Of a stretch of DNA of 64,000 bases, positions 55,076 to 63,332 are shown one piece after another (position 1 is the first letter of the stretch; every line of letters starts with the position of its first letter). Position numbers and translations under genes: made by a program. Origin of the DNA: Laspinema olomoucense D3b (GTDB lineage Bacteria > Cyanobacteriota > Cyanobacteriia > Cyanobacteriales > Laspinemataceae); assembly GCF_025370785.1 (NCBI RefSeq), contig NZ_JAMXFA010000019.1, forward strand, positions 1 through 64,000. Direction: 5' to 3'. The notes under the pieces were generated by a model, which had not been told where the DNA came from, ran no database searches, and saw only the letters and a list, made by a program, of their open reading frames with translations.

Positions 55076-56050
55076 TTACTGGGGAATGTCATTTTGCCAG
55101 GGATTAACCTGGAGTCCGCCAGTAGGACTAAATACAACGCGGAAGTTAGCCAAAGGTTGCGCGATCGCGCTTCCTGCGGGTTGAGTCTCACTCAAAGTCG
55201 GGAGTGGAAGCTCTTTGGTATATTGTTGAGCCACGGGATCGACTGGCTCGTAGGATACGATTTCCCCTTGTTCGTTGATTTGGACGCGATAGGCTAAATC
55301 TTGGGTAAAGGTCGGATAAGTGGTCCAGTTACTATCCAGTTTTTCATAAAGATCCTGGCTTAAAGTCTCGATGACGACTGGATCGGCGATCGCTTGGGGT
55401 TGTGTCGTGGGTGCGGGAGTCTCACCCATTGTTGCCGGAGTCTCACCCATCAGGTTAGGAGTCTCACCCATCATCTCGGGAGATTCGCCCATTGGTGCCG
55501 AAGTCTCACCCATTGGTGTGGAAGTCTCACCCAGGGCCGGGGCCGGAGCCTCACCCATTGGTGCGGGAGTCTCACCCAGGGTCGGGGCCGGGGCTTCACC
55601 CATTGGCGCGGGGGAAGTCGTTACCCCAGGAGCCTCAGCCATTGGGGCCGCAGTCGTTGGGGAAACCGCAGGCTGCTCCGTGACTATCGGCGGCTGTTGA
55701 CCCACCGGGGGCGCACTCGCCACAAATGGCGCATTATTCATCGAAGCTGGCGGGGTTTGAACTGCCCCAGGCTGCGCCTGAGTCACGGGAGGCACTTGGG
55801 TAATGATGCGCGTCTCGTCTACCTGAGTTTGGACCGGGGGTTGAGTCTCGGGCCGAGGGGTGACGCTTTCCACCACCACTGATTCTTCAGTCATGGCCTG
55901 GGGTGCAGGCTCTTGCTGAGCCCGAACGCCTCCGGAAAGCAGGTGCAGGATGCCCCCGAGGAGAAAAACTGAAAGGGTTGCGCCTAAAACCATGATGGCA
56001 TCAGTGGGAATATGGCGTTTTGGTTCGGAAGAAAATTCGTTAAAACTCAT
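55076..56050 (-). CDS. membrane-anchored protein with MGETPAP repeats and TonB-like C-terminal domain (paralog 1)
   Basis: A 324-residue protein. A short cytoplasmic N-terminus (SEPKRHIPTDA) leads to one hydrophobic segment (about residues 18-38, VLGATLSVFLLGGILHLLSGG). A long Pro/Ala/Gln-rich linker follows, containing about eight MGET(P/S)AP-like heptads at about 150-220. The C-terminal domain (about 225-324) is predicted alpha/beta with DLYEKLDSNWTTYPTFTQDL, YRVQINEQGEIVSYEPV and LPLPTL lines. This layout (anchor, Pro-rich spacer, small C-terminal domain) recalls TonB, but homology is not proven. The C-terminal domain is shared with the gene at 56339. Both lie inside the nitrate cluster; function unknown. 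Confidence 0.75.
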   Translation of the reverse strand: MSFNEFSSEPKRHIPTDAIMVLGATLSVFLLGGILHLLSGGVRAQQEPAPQAMTEESVVVESVTPRPETQPPVQTQVDETRIITQVPPVTQAQPGAVQTPPASMNNAPFVASAPPVGQQPPIVTEQPAVSPTTAAPMAEAPGVTTSPAPMGEAPAPTLGETPAPMGEAPAPALGETSTPMGETSAPMGESPEMMGETPNLMGETPATMGETPAPTTQPQAIADPVVIETLSQDLYEKLDSNWTTYPTFTQDLAYRVQINEQGEIVSYEPVDPVAQQYTKELPLPTLSETQPAGSAIAQPLANFRVVFSPTGGLQVNPWQNDIPQ

Positions 56051-56338
56051 AGTCGGTCCTCATTGTTGTTGCCCCAAGGGAGCAATTCTTGATAAAGGGG
56101 TTCGGAAAGTCAAGTCAAGTATAGAGTTTCCGGCTGGAATCTATCAAGATTGCCCTAGTCTTGACGGTACAAGTAGCATAACCGAGTTTAAAAAACAGTC
56201 AATCTCGAACAATTGGGTTTCCCTTTTATTCTTTTCCGGGGGTTGCTCAGGATGGCTACAGGGGGAAAATGACCCTGGATGATAGCCCGCCTGTAAATTC
56301 TCCACTCTGTCCCCATGCGGCTTTGAAGCCGATCCGTC

Positions 56339-57019
56339 CTATTTCCCGACCCAAGGGCTGATTTCTAAGGTCCCGCTGGGCATGAGCAAGACTAGAAACT
56401 TAGCCTGGGGCTGGGTTGAGCTTTCAGCTACAGTAGGGCTATTCGAGGTCAATTGCGCCAGGGGGGTTTCCCCGAGGTGATCTTGAGCGGGTTTGTTGAG
56501 GGAGTCATACCCGGCGATCGCCCCATCCTGTTGCACCTGGACTTGATAGACTAAATTGCTAGTAAAGGTGGGATAACTGTTCCAACTGCCATCAATTTGC
56601 TCGTACAGTTTTTGACCCAGGGTCGTCACCGTTGCGGGATCGGTAATCCCCGGGGTCAGTGCGGGTTCGGTAACCATCGGTACAGCGCCAGGGACGGTGG
56701 GGGCCACTTCTGGGGCGATCGCGGCAGTGGTTGCAGTCATGGGGGGTTGAGTCGCCGAGGGTTGCACTTGAGCCTTTACAGGAGCCATTGCGGGGGCTTC
56801 CTCAACTACGGGGGTTTCGGCTTGAGCTTGTTGGGCGAGACTATGCTGGACGAGGCTCTGATGCCAGCTACTCAACATATACCCGGAAAATCCGAGGACA
56901 CATACCCCACAGATGAGTTGCAGGGCCAGGGAATTGGAGGCTTGGGGGGTCTGCTCTTCTGTTCCCGGACCAGAAGAAACAGAGTTAGTGGGTTTGGAAG
57001 CTAATTCTTGAGAAGACAT
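56339..57019 (-). CDS. membrane-anchored protein with TonB-like C-terminal domain (paralog 2)
   Basis: A 226-residue protein directly after nirA on the same strand (83-base gap), so probably co-transcribed with it. Residues 1-28 are polar and cytoplasmic; one hydrophobic segment (LALQLICGVCVLGFSGYML) follows, then a Pro/Ala/Val-rich linker, and a C-terminal domain of about 105 residues with KLYEQIDGSWNSYPTFTSNL, YQVQVQQDGAIAGYDSL and GETPLAQL. The C-terminal domain aligns well with that of the gene at 55076, but the linker lacks the MGETPAP heptads. The cyanobacterial nirB gene, a protein needed for full nitrite reductase activity, occupies a similar place in some species. I cannot confirm homology. 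Confidence 0.75.
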   Translation of the reverse strand: MSSQELASKPTNSVSSGPGTEEQTPQASNSLALQLICGVCVLGFSGYMLSSWHQSLVQHSLAQQAQAETPVVEEAPAMAPVKAQVQPSATQPPMTATTAAIAPEVAPTVPGAVPMVTEPALTPGITDPATVTTLGQKLYEQIDGSWNSYPTFTSNLVYQVQVQQDGAIAGYDSLNKPAQDHLGETPLAQLTSNSPTVAESSTQPQAKFLVLLMPSGTLEISPWVGK

Positions 57020-57102
57020 GAATTGTTACTCCTGTGGAGATAAATTTGCTGATTTACCGAACGTGATGGGTTTAAGTCAGAATTTTTTGACAAGTGCCTC
57101 GG

Positions 57103-58983
57103 TTAGGCATCAATTTCCACGGGACCGACGGGATGGGCGCTACAGGCCAAAATATATCCTTGCTGGCGATCGCGATCGCTCAGGGCCTGGGGTTCATTTT
57201 CGTAGCGAACTTCTCCACTGAGGAGTTTTTGTTTGCAAGTCCCGCAAGTTCCACCCCGGCAACTGCTATCGAGTTCGATTCCTTCTCGTTCAGCAATCTC
57301 TAAAATCGGGGCAGCGTCGTCACAGGAAATAGTTTTACCAGACTTAACAAAGGCGATGACTGCCGGTTGAGTGGATTTGGCGACAAGGGGTTCTAGTGAC
57401 TCTGGTGATCCCCCAGGTGCATCTACAATCCCGTGAGTAATTCCCGGTTTCAGTTTGGCTTCAAACTGCTCAACGAGTAACTGCCGCAAGACGGGTTTAA
57501 GGTCCTCGCAGGGAATCCCCTTTTGAACACAGCTACCCAGGTGAGCATCCTTGCCCACTTTACCGCCCATGTAGAGGTCTACCCCTTCCACGGTTTGTCC
57601 ATTTTTGCGGGTTTTGGTGCCCATCAAGCCAATCTCGGCGACTTGGGGTTGTCCGCAGGAGTTGGGACAGCCAGTCCAGTGAATGCGCACGGTTTTAGGG
57701 ATTTCTAATTCCGCTTCCAGTTCTTGAACTAAGGCTAAGGCGCGATTTTTGGTTTCAATTAAGGCAAAGTTACAGAACTGAGCGCCGGTGCAGGAAACGA
57801 GCGATCGCGTCAGAGGTGCGGGATCAATCCTAAATTTCTCTAAAAGCGGTTCTTGCAACAATGCCTCTAACCGCGAATCGGGAATATTCGGAATGATGAC
57901 ATTTTGTTCCACGGTTAACCGGATCTCACCATTTCCATACACTTCGGCAAGTCTAGCTAACTCAAACATCTCCGGCGCAAACAAGCGACCCACGGGAACA
58001 TTGAACCCCACAAAGTTTAATCCCGCTTGTTTCTGGGGGAAAACTCCCAGATGATCCCGTTTTTCCCAGACAATCTCATCTTTCTCGGCTGCTTCTGCCA
58101 GGGGTTTTCCGACTTCTTGCTCGACTTTGGCCCGGAATTTCTCCACACCCCATTCATCGATCAGCCACATCAAACGAGACTTCTGGCGATTGGCTCTCGG
58201 TCCATGATCTCGGTAAATTTCTAAAATAGCACGGCATAACTCCACCACATCATCATTGGGGGGAACCCACATATTTAGGGGGATCGCCGCTTCACACCGT
58301 TTCGCCGAGAAAAAGCCCCCGACGAGTACGTTAAAGCCAATTTCTCCATTTTTATAAGCCGGAATGAAGGCAATATCATTGATTTCCGCGTGAATGGAAT
58401 TGTCTGGACATCCACCGATCGCAATGTTAAATTTCCTCGGTAAGTTGGAAAAAGCAGGATTACCCTCTCCGGTGTTGGTAATCATATCTTGCACCTTTTG
58501 GACTAACTCTTGAGTATCGATTAACTCATGTTTGTCAATCCCAGAAACCGGAGACCCTGTAATGTTTCTAACGTTATCCATCCCCGACTGCACCGAGGTC
58601 ATCCCCGCTGCTTTAAATCGGTTAAAAATATCGGGAATATCTTCTATTCTGATGCCCCGCAGTTGGAGATTTTGCCTAGTGGTAATATCTGCATTGCCAT
58701 CCTCTCCATACCGCTCTACTATCTCGGCTAGGACTCGCATTTGTAGACTGCTCATGACCCCATGAGGCATCCGCATCCGCACCATGAACTGACCTGGAGT
58801 CACGGGACGAAAGAAGACCCCCAGCCATTTGAGCCGGTAGTCGCGATCGCTCGCATCCATTGCCTCCCAGCCCATTTGAGCAAAATCTTCTAGCTGATTT
58901 TTTACATCAAGTCCATCTTTTTCGGCCTTGATTTTCTCAAATTTATTTAAACTCGTTGTGGGCTTTTCTGTGGCTAACGTCAT
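57103..58983 (-). CDS. nirA: ferredoxin-nitrite reductase with fused C-terminal [2Fe-2S] ferredoxin domain
   Basis: A 626-residue enzyme reducing nitrite to ammonium with six electrons. Residues about 1-530 are a standard nitrite reductase with two half-domains; siroheme/[4Fe-4S] ligand cysteines lie in VSCTGAQFCNF and HWTGCPNSCGQPQ. Residues about 537-626 form a plant-type [2Fe-2S] ferredoxin domain with CRGGTCGTC and a fourth cysteine in YILACSAHP. Most cyanobacterial NirA proteins are about 510 residues; a ferredoxin-like extension is known in some filamentous species such as Plectonema. The added domain may deliver electrons directly. It is the first gene of the nitrate cluster, behind an NtcA-type promoter. 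Confidence 0.96.
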   Translation of the reverse strand: MTLATEKPTTSLNKFEKIKAEKDGLDVKNQLEDFAQMGWEAMDASDRDYRLKWLGVFFRPVTPGQFMVRMRMPHGVMSSLQMRVLAEIVERYGEDGNADITTRQNLQLRGIRIEDIPDIFNRFKAAGMTSVQSGMDNVRNITGSPVSGIDKHELIDTQELVQKVQDMITNTGEGNPAFSNLPRKFNIAIGGCPDNSIHAEINDIAFIPAYKNGEIGFNVLVGGFFSAKRCEAAIPLNMWVPPNDDVVELCRAILEIYRDHGPRANRQKSRLMWLIDEWGVEKFRAKVEQEVGKPLAEAAEKDEIVWEKRDHLGVFPQKQAGLNFVGFNVPVGRLFAPEMFELARLAEVYGNGEIRLTVEQNVIIPNIPDSRLEALLQEPLLEKFRIDPAPLTRSLVSCTGAQFCNFALIETKNRALALVQELEAELEIPKTVRIHWTGCPNSCGQPQVAEIGLMGTKTRKNGQTVEGVDLYMGGKVGKDAHLGSCVQKGIPCEDLKPVLRQLLVEQFEAKLKPGITHGIVDAPGGSPESLEPLVAKSTQPAVIAFVKSGKTISCDDAAPILEIAEREGIELDSSCRGGTCGTCKQKLLSGEVRYENEPQALSDRDRQQGYILACSAHPVGPVEIDA

Positions 58984-59121
58984 AAAGAACCTCTTTTTAT
59001 CTGTTGCCTCTTAATCAAAATAATAACCTAGCCAATTTCTAAAAATGTCCAAACCGTATCATTGATTACCTTATTTCTTTTTAAATTCATTTTCTCCTTA
59101 ATTCCCGCTTGATTTCCCTAT

Positions 59122-59163
59122 AAGTTAGTCGCATAAACTAGGGGGATGCGTATCTAAAGTTAC
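59122..59163 (-). promoter_or_regulatory. NtcA-activated promoter of the nirA cluster
   Basis: A perfect GTA-N8-TAC NtcA site spans 59150-59163. Reading leftwards, exactly 22 bases separate it from TAACTT (59127 to 59122), which fits TAN3T. This is the canonical class II NtcA promoter layout. Transcription would start near 59115, giving a leader of about 130 bases before nirA at 58983. The wider gap 58984-59539 also holds a MITE-like element and a terminator. Confidence 0.8.
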
Positions 59164-59286
59164 AAAATATTTCTAACTATGATTTTTACGCAATTTAACA
59201 ATGCACTTTTCACATAACTAAGGGCAATAGTCCCTGAAACCCTGATTTTTCCGTACAACCCGCTCATTTGCCCGTTCAATGTCATA

Positions 59287-59409
59287 ATACTAAATCCGGT
59301 TGTCAAAGACCTGTTTTCCTCTCCAGAAAAGCGGAGGCAGGCTTAGTCCGTATAGACCCACCCTTGAGGGTGCGGGTTTTTATAGCCCTATCACAATCGG
59401 ATTCCGTAT
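59287..59409. mobile_element. MITE-like family M copy 3
   Basis: It is bounded by ATACTAAATCCG (59287-59298) and CGGATTCCGTAT (59398-59409). Inside are the same AGGCAGGCTTAGTCCGTATAGACC line and the ACCCACCCTTGAGGGTGCGGGTTTTTATA hairpin as in copy 1. It sits upstream of the NtcA site, between two leftward genes. Confidence 0.7.
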
Positions 59410-59465
59410 AACTTGCTGTCCTTCTCTTCCCCGGTTCGGTATCACGACTGGTGGGGTTGCTAAAA

Positions 59466-59501
59466 AAAGAGGGGTCTAGCACTATTGCTAGACCCCTCTT
59501 T
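59466..59501 (-). terminator. perfect intrinsic terminator after the ligase-like coiled-coil gene
   Basis: AAAGAGGGGTCTAGCA (59466-59481) pairs over 16 bases with TGCTAGACCCCTCTTT (59486-59501), loop of four. On the minus strand it is followed by a T7 run (59461-59467 region). It ends the leftward gene whose stop is at 59540. Confidence 0.88.
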
Positions 59502-59539
59502 ATACAATTGCCCTAGAATTACTGGTCAAGGATATAATG

Positions 59540-62077
59540 TTAGTAAATGGCTAAGGCTGAGAACCAGGCAATTAGGGAACCGAAGAGGAACGCTAGAACG
59601 ACTCCTGTTTTTAAGAGGGGAGTTTGCGATCGCACGAGGGCGAGTTGGGATTCTAGCTGCGATCGCTCTTTGTTGGCGGCTTCCAATTGCGATAGCACCT
59701 CCGATCGCTCTCGGTTAGCTTGGGTGACTTGGGATTGAGCGTGGGATTGCTCGTGCAAGACGCGCTGTAATTTATCTTGGGTTTCCGATAAATCCCCCTG
59801 GAGTTGGGACTGTGCTGCCTGGGATTTGCCAAGCTGAGTCTGTAAGTCGGCTCGCTGCTGTTGCGCGCGCTCGTTTTCTGCCTTGATTTGAGCAAGTTCG
59901 GTTTGCAGGTGCGATCGCAGATCTTCTACTCCCAGTAACTGGGTCCGGGTTTCAGAAAGTTGCTGTTGCAAGTCCTGCTTCTCCCCTTCCAGTTGTTGCA
60001 ATCTTTCCCCCCGTTCCTCTAGGTGGGATTGAACCTGCGATCGCTCTTGTTGCACTTGCGCTAACTCAGTTCGCACCTGACTCAGTTGAGAGTCTAATTC
60101 CCCTGAATGCTGTTGCACTTGCGCTAACTCAGTTCGCACCTGATTCAGTTGAGAGTCTAATTCCCCTGAATGCTGTTGCGATTGAGCTAATTCCGTTCGC
60201 ACCTGATTCAGTTGAGAGTCGAGTTCCCCGGAATGTTGATGAGCTTGCGCTAACTCAGTTCGCACTTGAGTCAGTTGAGAATCTAATTCCCCGGAATGCT
60301 GTTGAGCTTGCGCTAACTCAGTTCGCACCTGATTCAGTTGAGAATCTAATTCCCCGGAATGTTGTTGAGCTTGCACTAACTCAGTTCGCACCTGATTCAG
60401 TTGAGAATCTAATTCCCCGGAATGTTGTTGCGATTGCGTTAACTCAGTTCGCACCTGATTCAGTTGGGATTCTAATTTCCCTGAATTTTGATGAGCTTGC
60501 TCTAATTCAGTTCGCACCTGATTCAGTTGGGATTCTAATTTCCCTGAATTTTGATGAGCTTGCTCTAATTCAGTTCGCACCTGATTCAGTTGAGAGTCTA
60601 ATTTCCCTGAATTTTGATGAGCTTGCGTTAACTCAGTTCGCACCTGATTCAGTTGAGAGTCTAATTCCCCTGAATTTTGATGAGCTTGCGTTAACTCAGT
60701 TCGCACCTGATTCAGTTGGGATTCTAATTCCCCTGAATGTTGTTGCGATCGCCTTAACTCGGTTTGGAGTTCTTCAGTCCGGCGAGTAGAAGATTCTAAC
60801 GCAGACTGAATTTCCTGTAATTGAGCATTTAATTGAGCCGTTTGCTCCTGAGCTTGGGTGAGTTCGGTGTTCTTTTGAGCCAGTTCCGACTCCAGGGACA
60901 CTGATTGATTCGCCTGTGCCAACTGCTGCCGACTTTCTTCTAGTTCCGATTGGAGTTGCGCCGTTTGTTGTTCCGCCCGTTCTAGCTGGGTCCGAATCTC
61001 GTCTAACTCCGATTGCAATGGACCCGAAGGGGGAGTGGCTTGCTCTAAATCCGATTGTAATTGAGCCTTGGGTTCAGTGGCGGGCTGTAATTCTGGAGCA
61101 GTCGCATCCTGAGACTGTTTATAAGCGGGGGTTTCTGAGGGAGAAGGAGCAGGCATGACAACGGGTTCTTTGTCGGGGGGTGCAACGGAGGGTTGGACCT
61201 GCTGGGTCGCCGTTTCTGGGGCGACGGGGACAGCGAGGATTGCCGGTAATGCCACGGAGGGGAGTTGCAACCCGGCAGCGGATAAGCGATCAATTAAGGT
61301 TTGATTGGCCTGAATCCGGAACCAGGAATAGACAGACTGGGCGGTTTCGGGGTTAATGCCTTCAATGGCTTCTAGTTCGGCGATTTCAGCTTTGGCGAGG
61401 TCTCCGACGGTGGCAAAAGCGTGGGTGAGTAGTTGCGCGGTGGTCCGACCGACTTGGCGGATGCCCAAACTGGCGAGGACTCTGGACCAGGGGAGGGATT
61501 TGGATTTGGCGATCGCCTTGAGCAGGTTTTTCGCGGATTTTTTCCCCATCTGTTCCAGGGTGCTCAGTTGGTCGGCGTTGAGTTCGTACAAGTCGGCAAC
61601 GGATTTAACCAGTCCCTGTTGGATGAGTTCGTATGCCTGTTTTTCTCCCAATCCGCTAATTTCCATTGCATCTCGGCTGGCCCAATTGAGCAGGCTGTAG
61701 GGAAGAATGGGCGCACAGGAGGAATTAATGCAGCTCATTTCATTCTCGGCGGTCCGGATGACCGGCGATCGGCATTCTGGGCAGTGGGTGGGCATTTTAA
61801 AGGGTTGACTGCTGGAAGACCGTTCTTCTGCAATGACTCCCACGACTTCCGCCATTTTGTCGGTTCCCCCATGACACAGGAGTAGGGTATCGCCGATTTG
61901 GGGGTTTAACTCGGTGAAGCGATCGCTGCCGAGGAAGGTGGCGTATTCGATTTTAGTACCTCCTACCTCGACGGGTGCAATCTGGGCGATGGGGGTCAAA
62001 TGGCCGTTGCGTTCAACTTTAATTTTTATTGCTTCGATCTGCGCTCGGACTTCTTTTGTGGTAATATCGGTCGTCAC
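59540..62077 (-). CDS. LigA-derived OB/Zn-finger/HhH module fused to a repeat coiled coil with C-terminal membrane anchor
   Basis: An 845-residue protein with an unusual architecture. Residues about 24-85 match the OB domain of NAD-dependent DNA ligase (GHLTPIAQIAPVEVGGTKIE), 97-123 its four-cysteine zinc finger (C99, C102, C116, C121), and 130-270 its helix-hairpin-helix domain (DAMEISGLGEKQAYELI, LASLGIRQVGRTTA). The adenylation domain with the KxDG lysine is absent, so it cannot ligate DNA. After a Pro/Gln-rich linker, a coiled coil runs from about 350 to 815 and includes eleven near-identical 21-residue repeats. The final 22 residues (TGVVLAFLFGSLIAWFSALA) are hydrophobic: a tail anchor. 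The GTG start has AGAGGAGGT eight bases upstream. Linking DNA to a membrane is inference. Confidence 0.85.
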   Translation of the reverse strand: MTTDITTKEVRAQIEAIKIKVERNGHLTPIAQIAPVEVGGTKIEYATFLGSDRFTELNPQIGDTLLLCHGGTDKMAEVVGVIAEERSSSSQPFKMPTHCPECRSPVIRTAENEMSCINSSCAPILPYSLLNWASRDAMEISGLGEKQAYELIQQGLVKSVADLYELNADQLSTLEQMGKKSAKNLLKAIAKSKSLPWSRVLASLGIRQVGRTTAQLLTHAFATVGDLAKAEIAELEAIEGINPETAQSVYSWFRIQANQTLIDRLSAAGLQLPSVALPAILAVPVAPETATQQVQPSVAPPDKEPVVMPAPSPSETPAYKQSQDATAPELQPATEPKAQLQSDLEQATPPSGPLQSELDEIRTQLERAEQQTAQLQSELEESRQQLAQANQSVSLESELAQKNTELTQAQEQTAQLNAQLQEIQSALESSTRRTEELQTELRRSQQHSGELESQLNQVRTELTQAHQNSGELDSQLNQVRTELTQAHQNSGKLDSQLNQVRTELEQAHQNSGKLESQLNQVRTELEQAHQNSGKLESQLNQVRTELTQSQQHSGELDSQLNQVRTELVQAQQHSGELDSQLNQVRTELAQAQQHSGELDSQLTQVRTELAQAHQHSGELDSQLNQVRTELAQSQQHSGELDSQLNQVRTELAQVQQHSGELDSQLSQVRTELAQVQQERSQVQSHLEERGERLQQLEGEKQDLQQQLSETRTQLLGVEDLRSHLQTELAQIKAENERAQQQRADLQTQLGKSQAAQSQLQGDLSETQDKLQRVLHEQSHAQSQVTQANRERSEVLSQLEAANKERSQLESQLALVRSQTPLLKTGVVLAFLFGSLIAWFSALAIY
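60044..60736 (-). repeat. eleven 63-bp in-frame repeats in the coiled-coil gene
   Basis: Eleven consecutive copies of 63 bases encode SGELDSQLNQVRTELAQAQQ-like 21-residue units. Adjacent units differ at few positions, including silent ones, which points to recent expansion or ongoing homogenisation. The 21-residue period equals three heptads, so copy number can change without breaking the coiled-coil register. Confidence 0.9.
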
Positions 62078-62396
62078 TTCTTTTTACCTCCTCTAATCGT
62101 TTTCTTTATTGGTTAACCTTGAGGATCATCCTCGGGTGATCGGGGATCGACGCTAAACTATTAAGTTTGGCATAGAAAAAACTATTTTAATTGAAAACTG
62201 GGTGGCTTCTAAGTCCCCAAAAGAATAAAAATAGACGCCTATTCTATTTTGCCACCAACCTGCTCGCTTAAATCCACAGAAACTACAGGGGGGATAAGTG
62301 GCGATTCTGTTGGTAGGGGCGCTTATGCTGGGAAGGGGGGAAGAGGGAGAGAGGCGAGGGAGAAGGGTTTCGGGGGTTGAATCCAGGACGATCTAC
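62078..62396. other. gene-free gap upstream of the ligase-like gene
   Basis: The 319 bases hold the ribosome-binding site of the leftward gene (AGGAGGT complement at about 62086-62092), an imperfect inverted repeat around 62124-62150 (GATCATCCTCGGGTGATC region), and an AT-rich stretch at 62158-62250 that could carry its promoter. No gene is visible. Confidence 0.5.
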
Positions 62397-63308
62397 CTAC
62401 CGATCCCTCCCGAATGGATCATTCTGCTGACTTCGGGGCAGTTCCTGAACCGAGGTGAGTTCGGGTGGGGATTTTAATTGTTGCTTTAACTGGTTGATCT
62501 CGCGGGAGAGTCGGGAGATGTCTTCATAGAGGGAGGCGATCGCTTCTGTCTGTTGCATTTGATTTAAACTATCGCTCAACCGGGCGACGATGCGGCTTAA
62601 TTTAGATAGTTGGGCCATTTCCGGTCGGGAATTAAACTTTTGAGTGAGGGTATCCACCTTCCGGGTAAGAATCAGATCGGTATGTTGTAACTTTTGAATT
62701 TCCCCTTCCAATTGCTGAAGGTACGGAGAGAGGACCTCGCGGCGATCGGCTTCGACTTGCAAAATTTGACGATGCAGTTTCTCAAACTCTTGCAAATCGA
62801 TAATCGGGCGTTGCGCTAAAAATTGGACGGCTACATTCAATGAGGCAATTTTGGCTTCAAACCGGGTTAGATCAAAAGGTTCGGTAAAGTCAGAAATTTG
62901 TTTTTGCAGGGCTTCAATTTTTAAACTTAAGTTATCATAAACTTTTGAGGTCATAAAGGCTGCTTTGCCCTCAATCATGGTTACGGATTTATTCAGTTTG
63001 GATAATTCTTCATGCACTTCTGTTAAATTAATGGTAACTGGCTCAGGGAGAGCTTTTAACTGTCGGTCTAATTCTGACAATTTTAGGTCGATTTCAGAAA
63101 TAACGGAGGGGATTTTCTCTTCGTGAAGTCCCTCTCGACGTTTTTGGTTAATAAAATTTAGCCAGAGGGCAAGGGTTACTGGGGCGGCGGCGTAGGCAGC
63201 CTGTTTGGCGATCGCTGCTGCCACCGTCCCGGCCAGGGACCCAACTAATAACAGAAGTTCTGTTATTTCAAGCCAATGATGCGGTTTGACAAGTTGCCTA
63301 AATTGCAT
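62397..63308 (-). CDS. membrane-anchored coiled-coil protein, unrecognised
   Basis: A protein of about 303 residues. After MQFRQLVKPHHWLEITE come two close hydrophobic segments (LLLLVGSLAGTVAAAIA and AAAPVTLALWLNFI), then about 240 residues of predicted coiled coil and helices (SEIDLKLSELDRQLKALPEP, IEALQKQISDF) ending in a polar tail. Similar proteins, with a membrane hairpin followed by a coiled coil, occur in many cyanobacteria without assigned function. The ATG at 63308 has GGGAG about eight bases upstream; in-frame ATGs at 63332 and 63449 are possible but lack a good site. It lies upstream of, and on the same strand as, the ligase-like coiled-coil gene. Confidence 0.72.
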   Translation of the reverse strand: MQFRQLVKPHHWLEITELLLLVGSLAGTVAAAIAKQAAYAAAPVTLALWLNFINQKRREGLHEEKIPSVISEIDLKLSELDRQLKALPEPVTINLTEVHEELSKLNKSVTMIEGKAAFMTSKVYDNLSLKIEALQKQISDFTEPFDLTRFEAKIASLNVAVQFLAQRPIIDLQEFEKLHRQILQVEADRREVLSPYLQQLEGEIQKLQHTDLILTRKVDTLTQKFNSRPEMAQLSKLSRIVARLSDSLNQMQQTEAIASLYEDISRLSREINQLKQQLKSPPELTSVQELPRSQQNDPFGRDR

Positions 63309-63332
63309 GAGTAGATGCTCCCGCTTTGACAT

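Noticed and set aside
60044-60736. Regular 63-bp repeats as a CRISPR array
   Set aside because: The repeats are contiguous with no unique spacers and are in frame within a coiled-coil gene.
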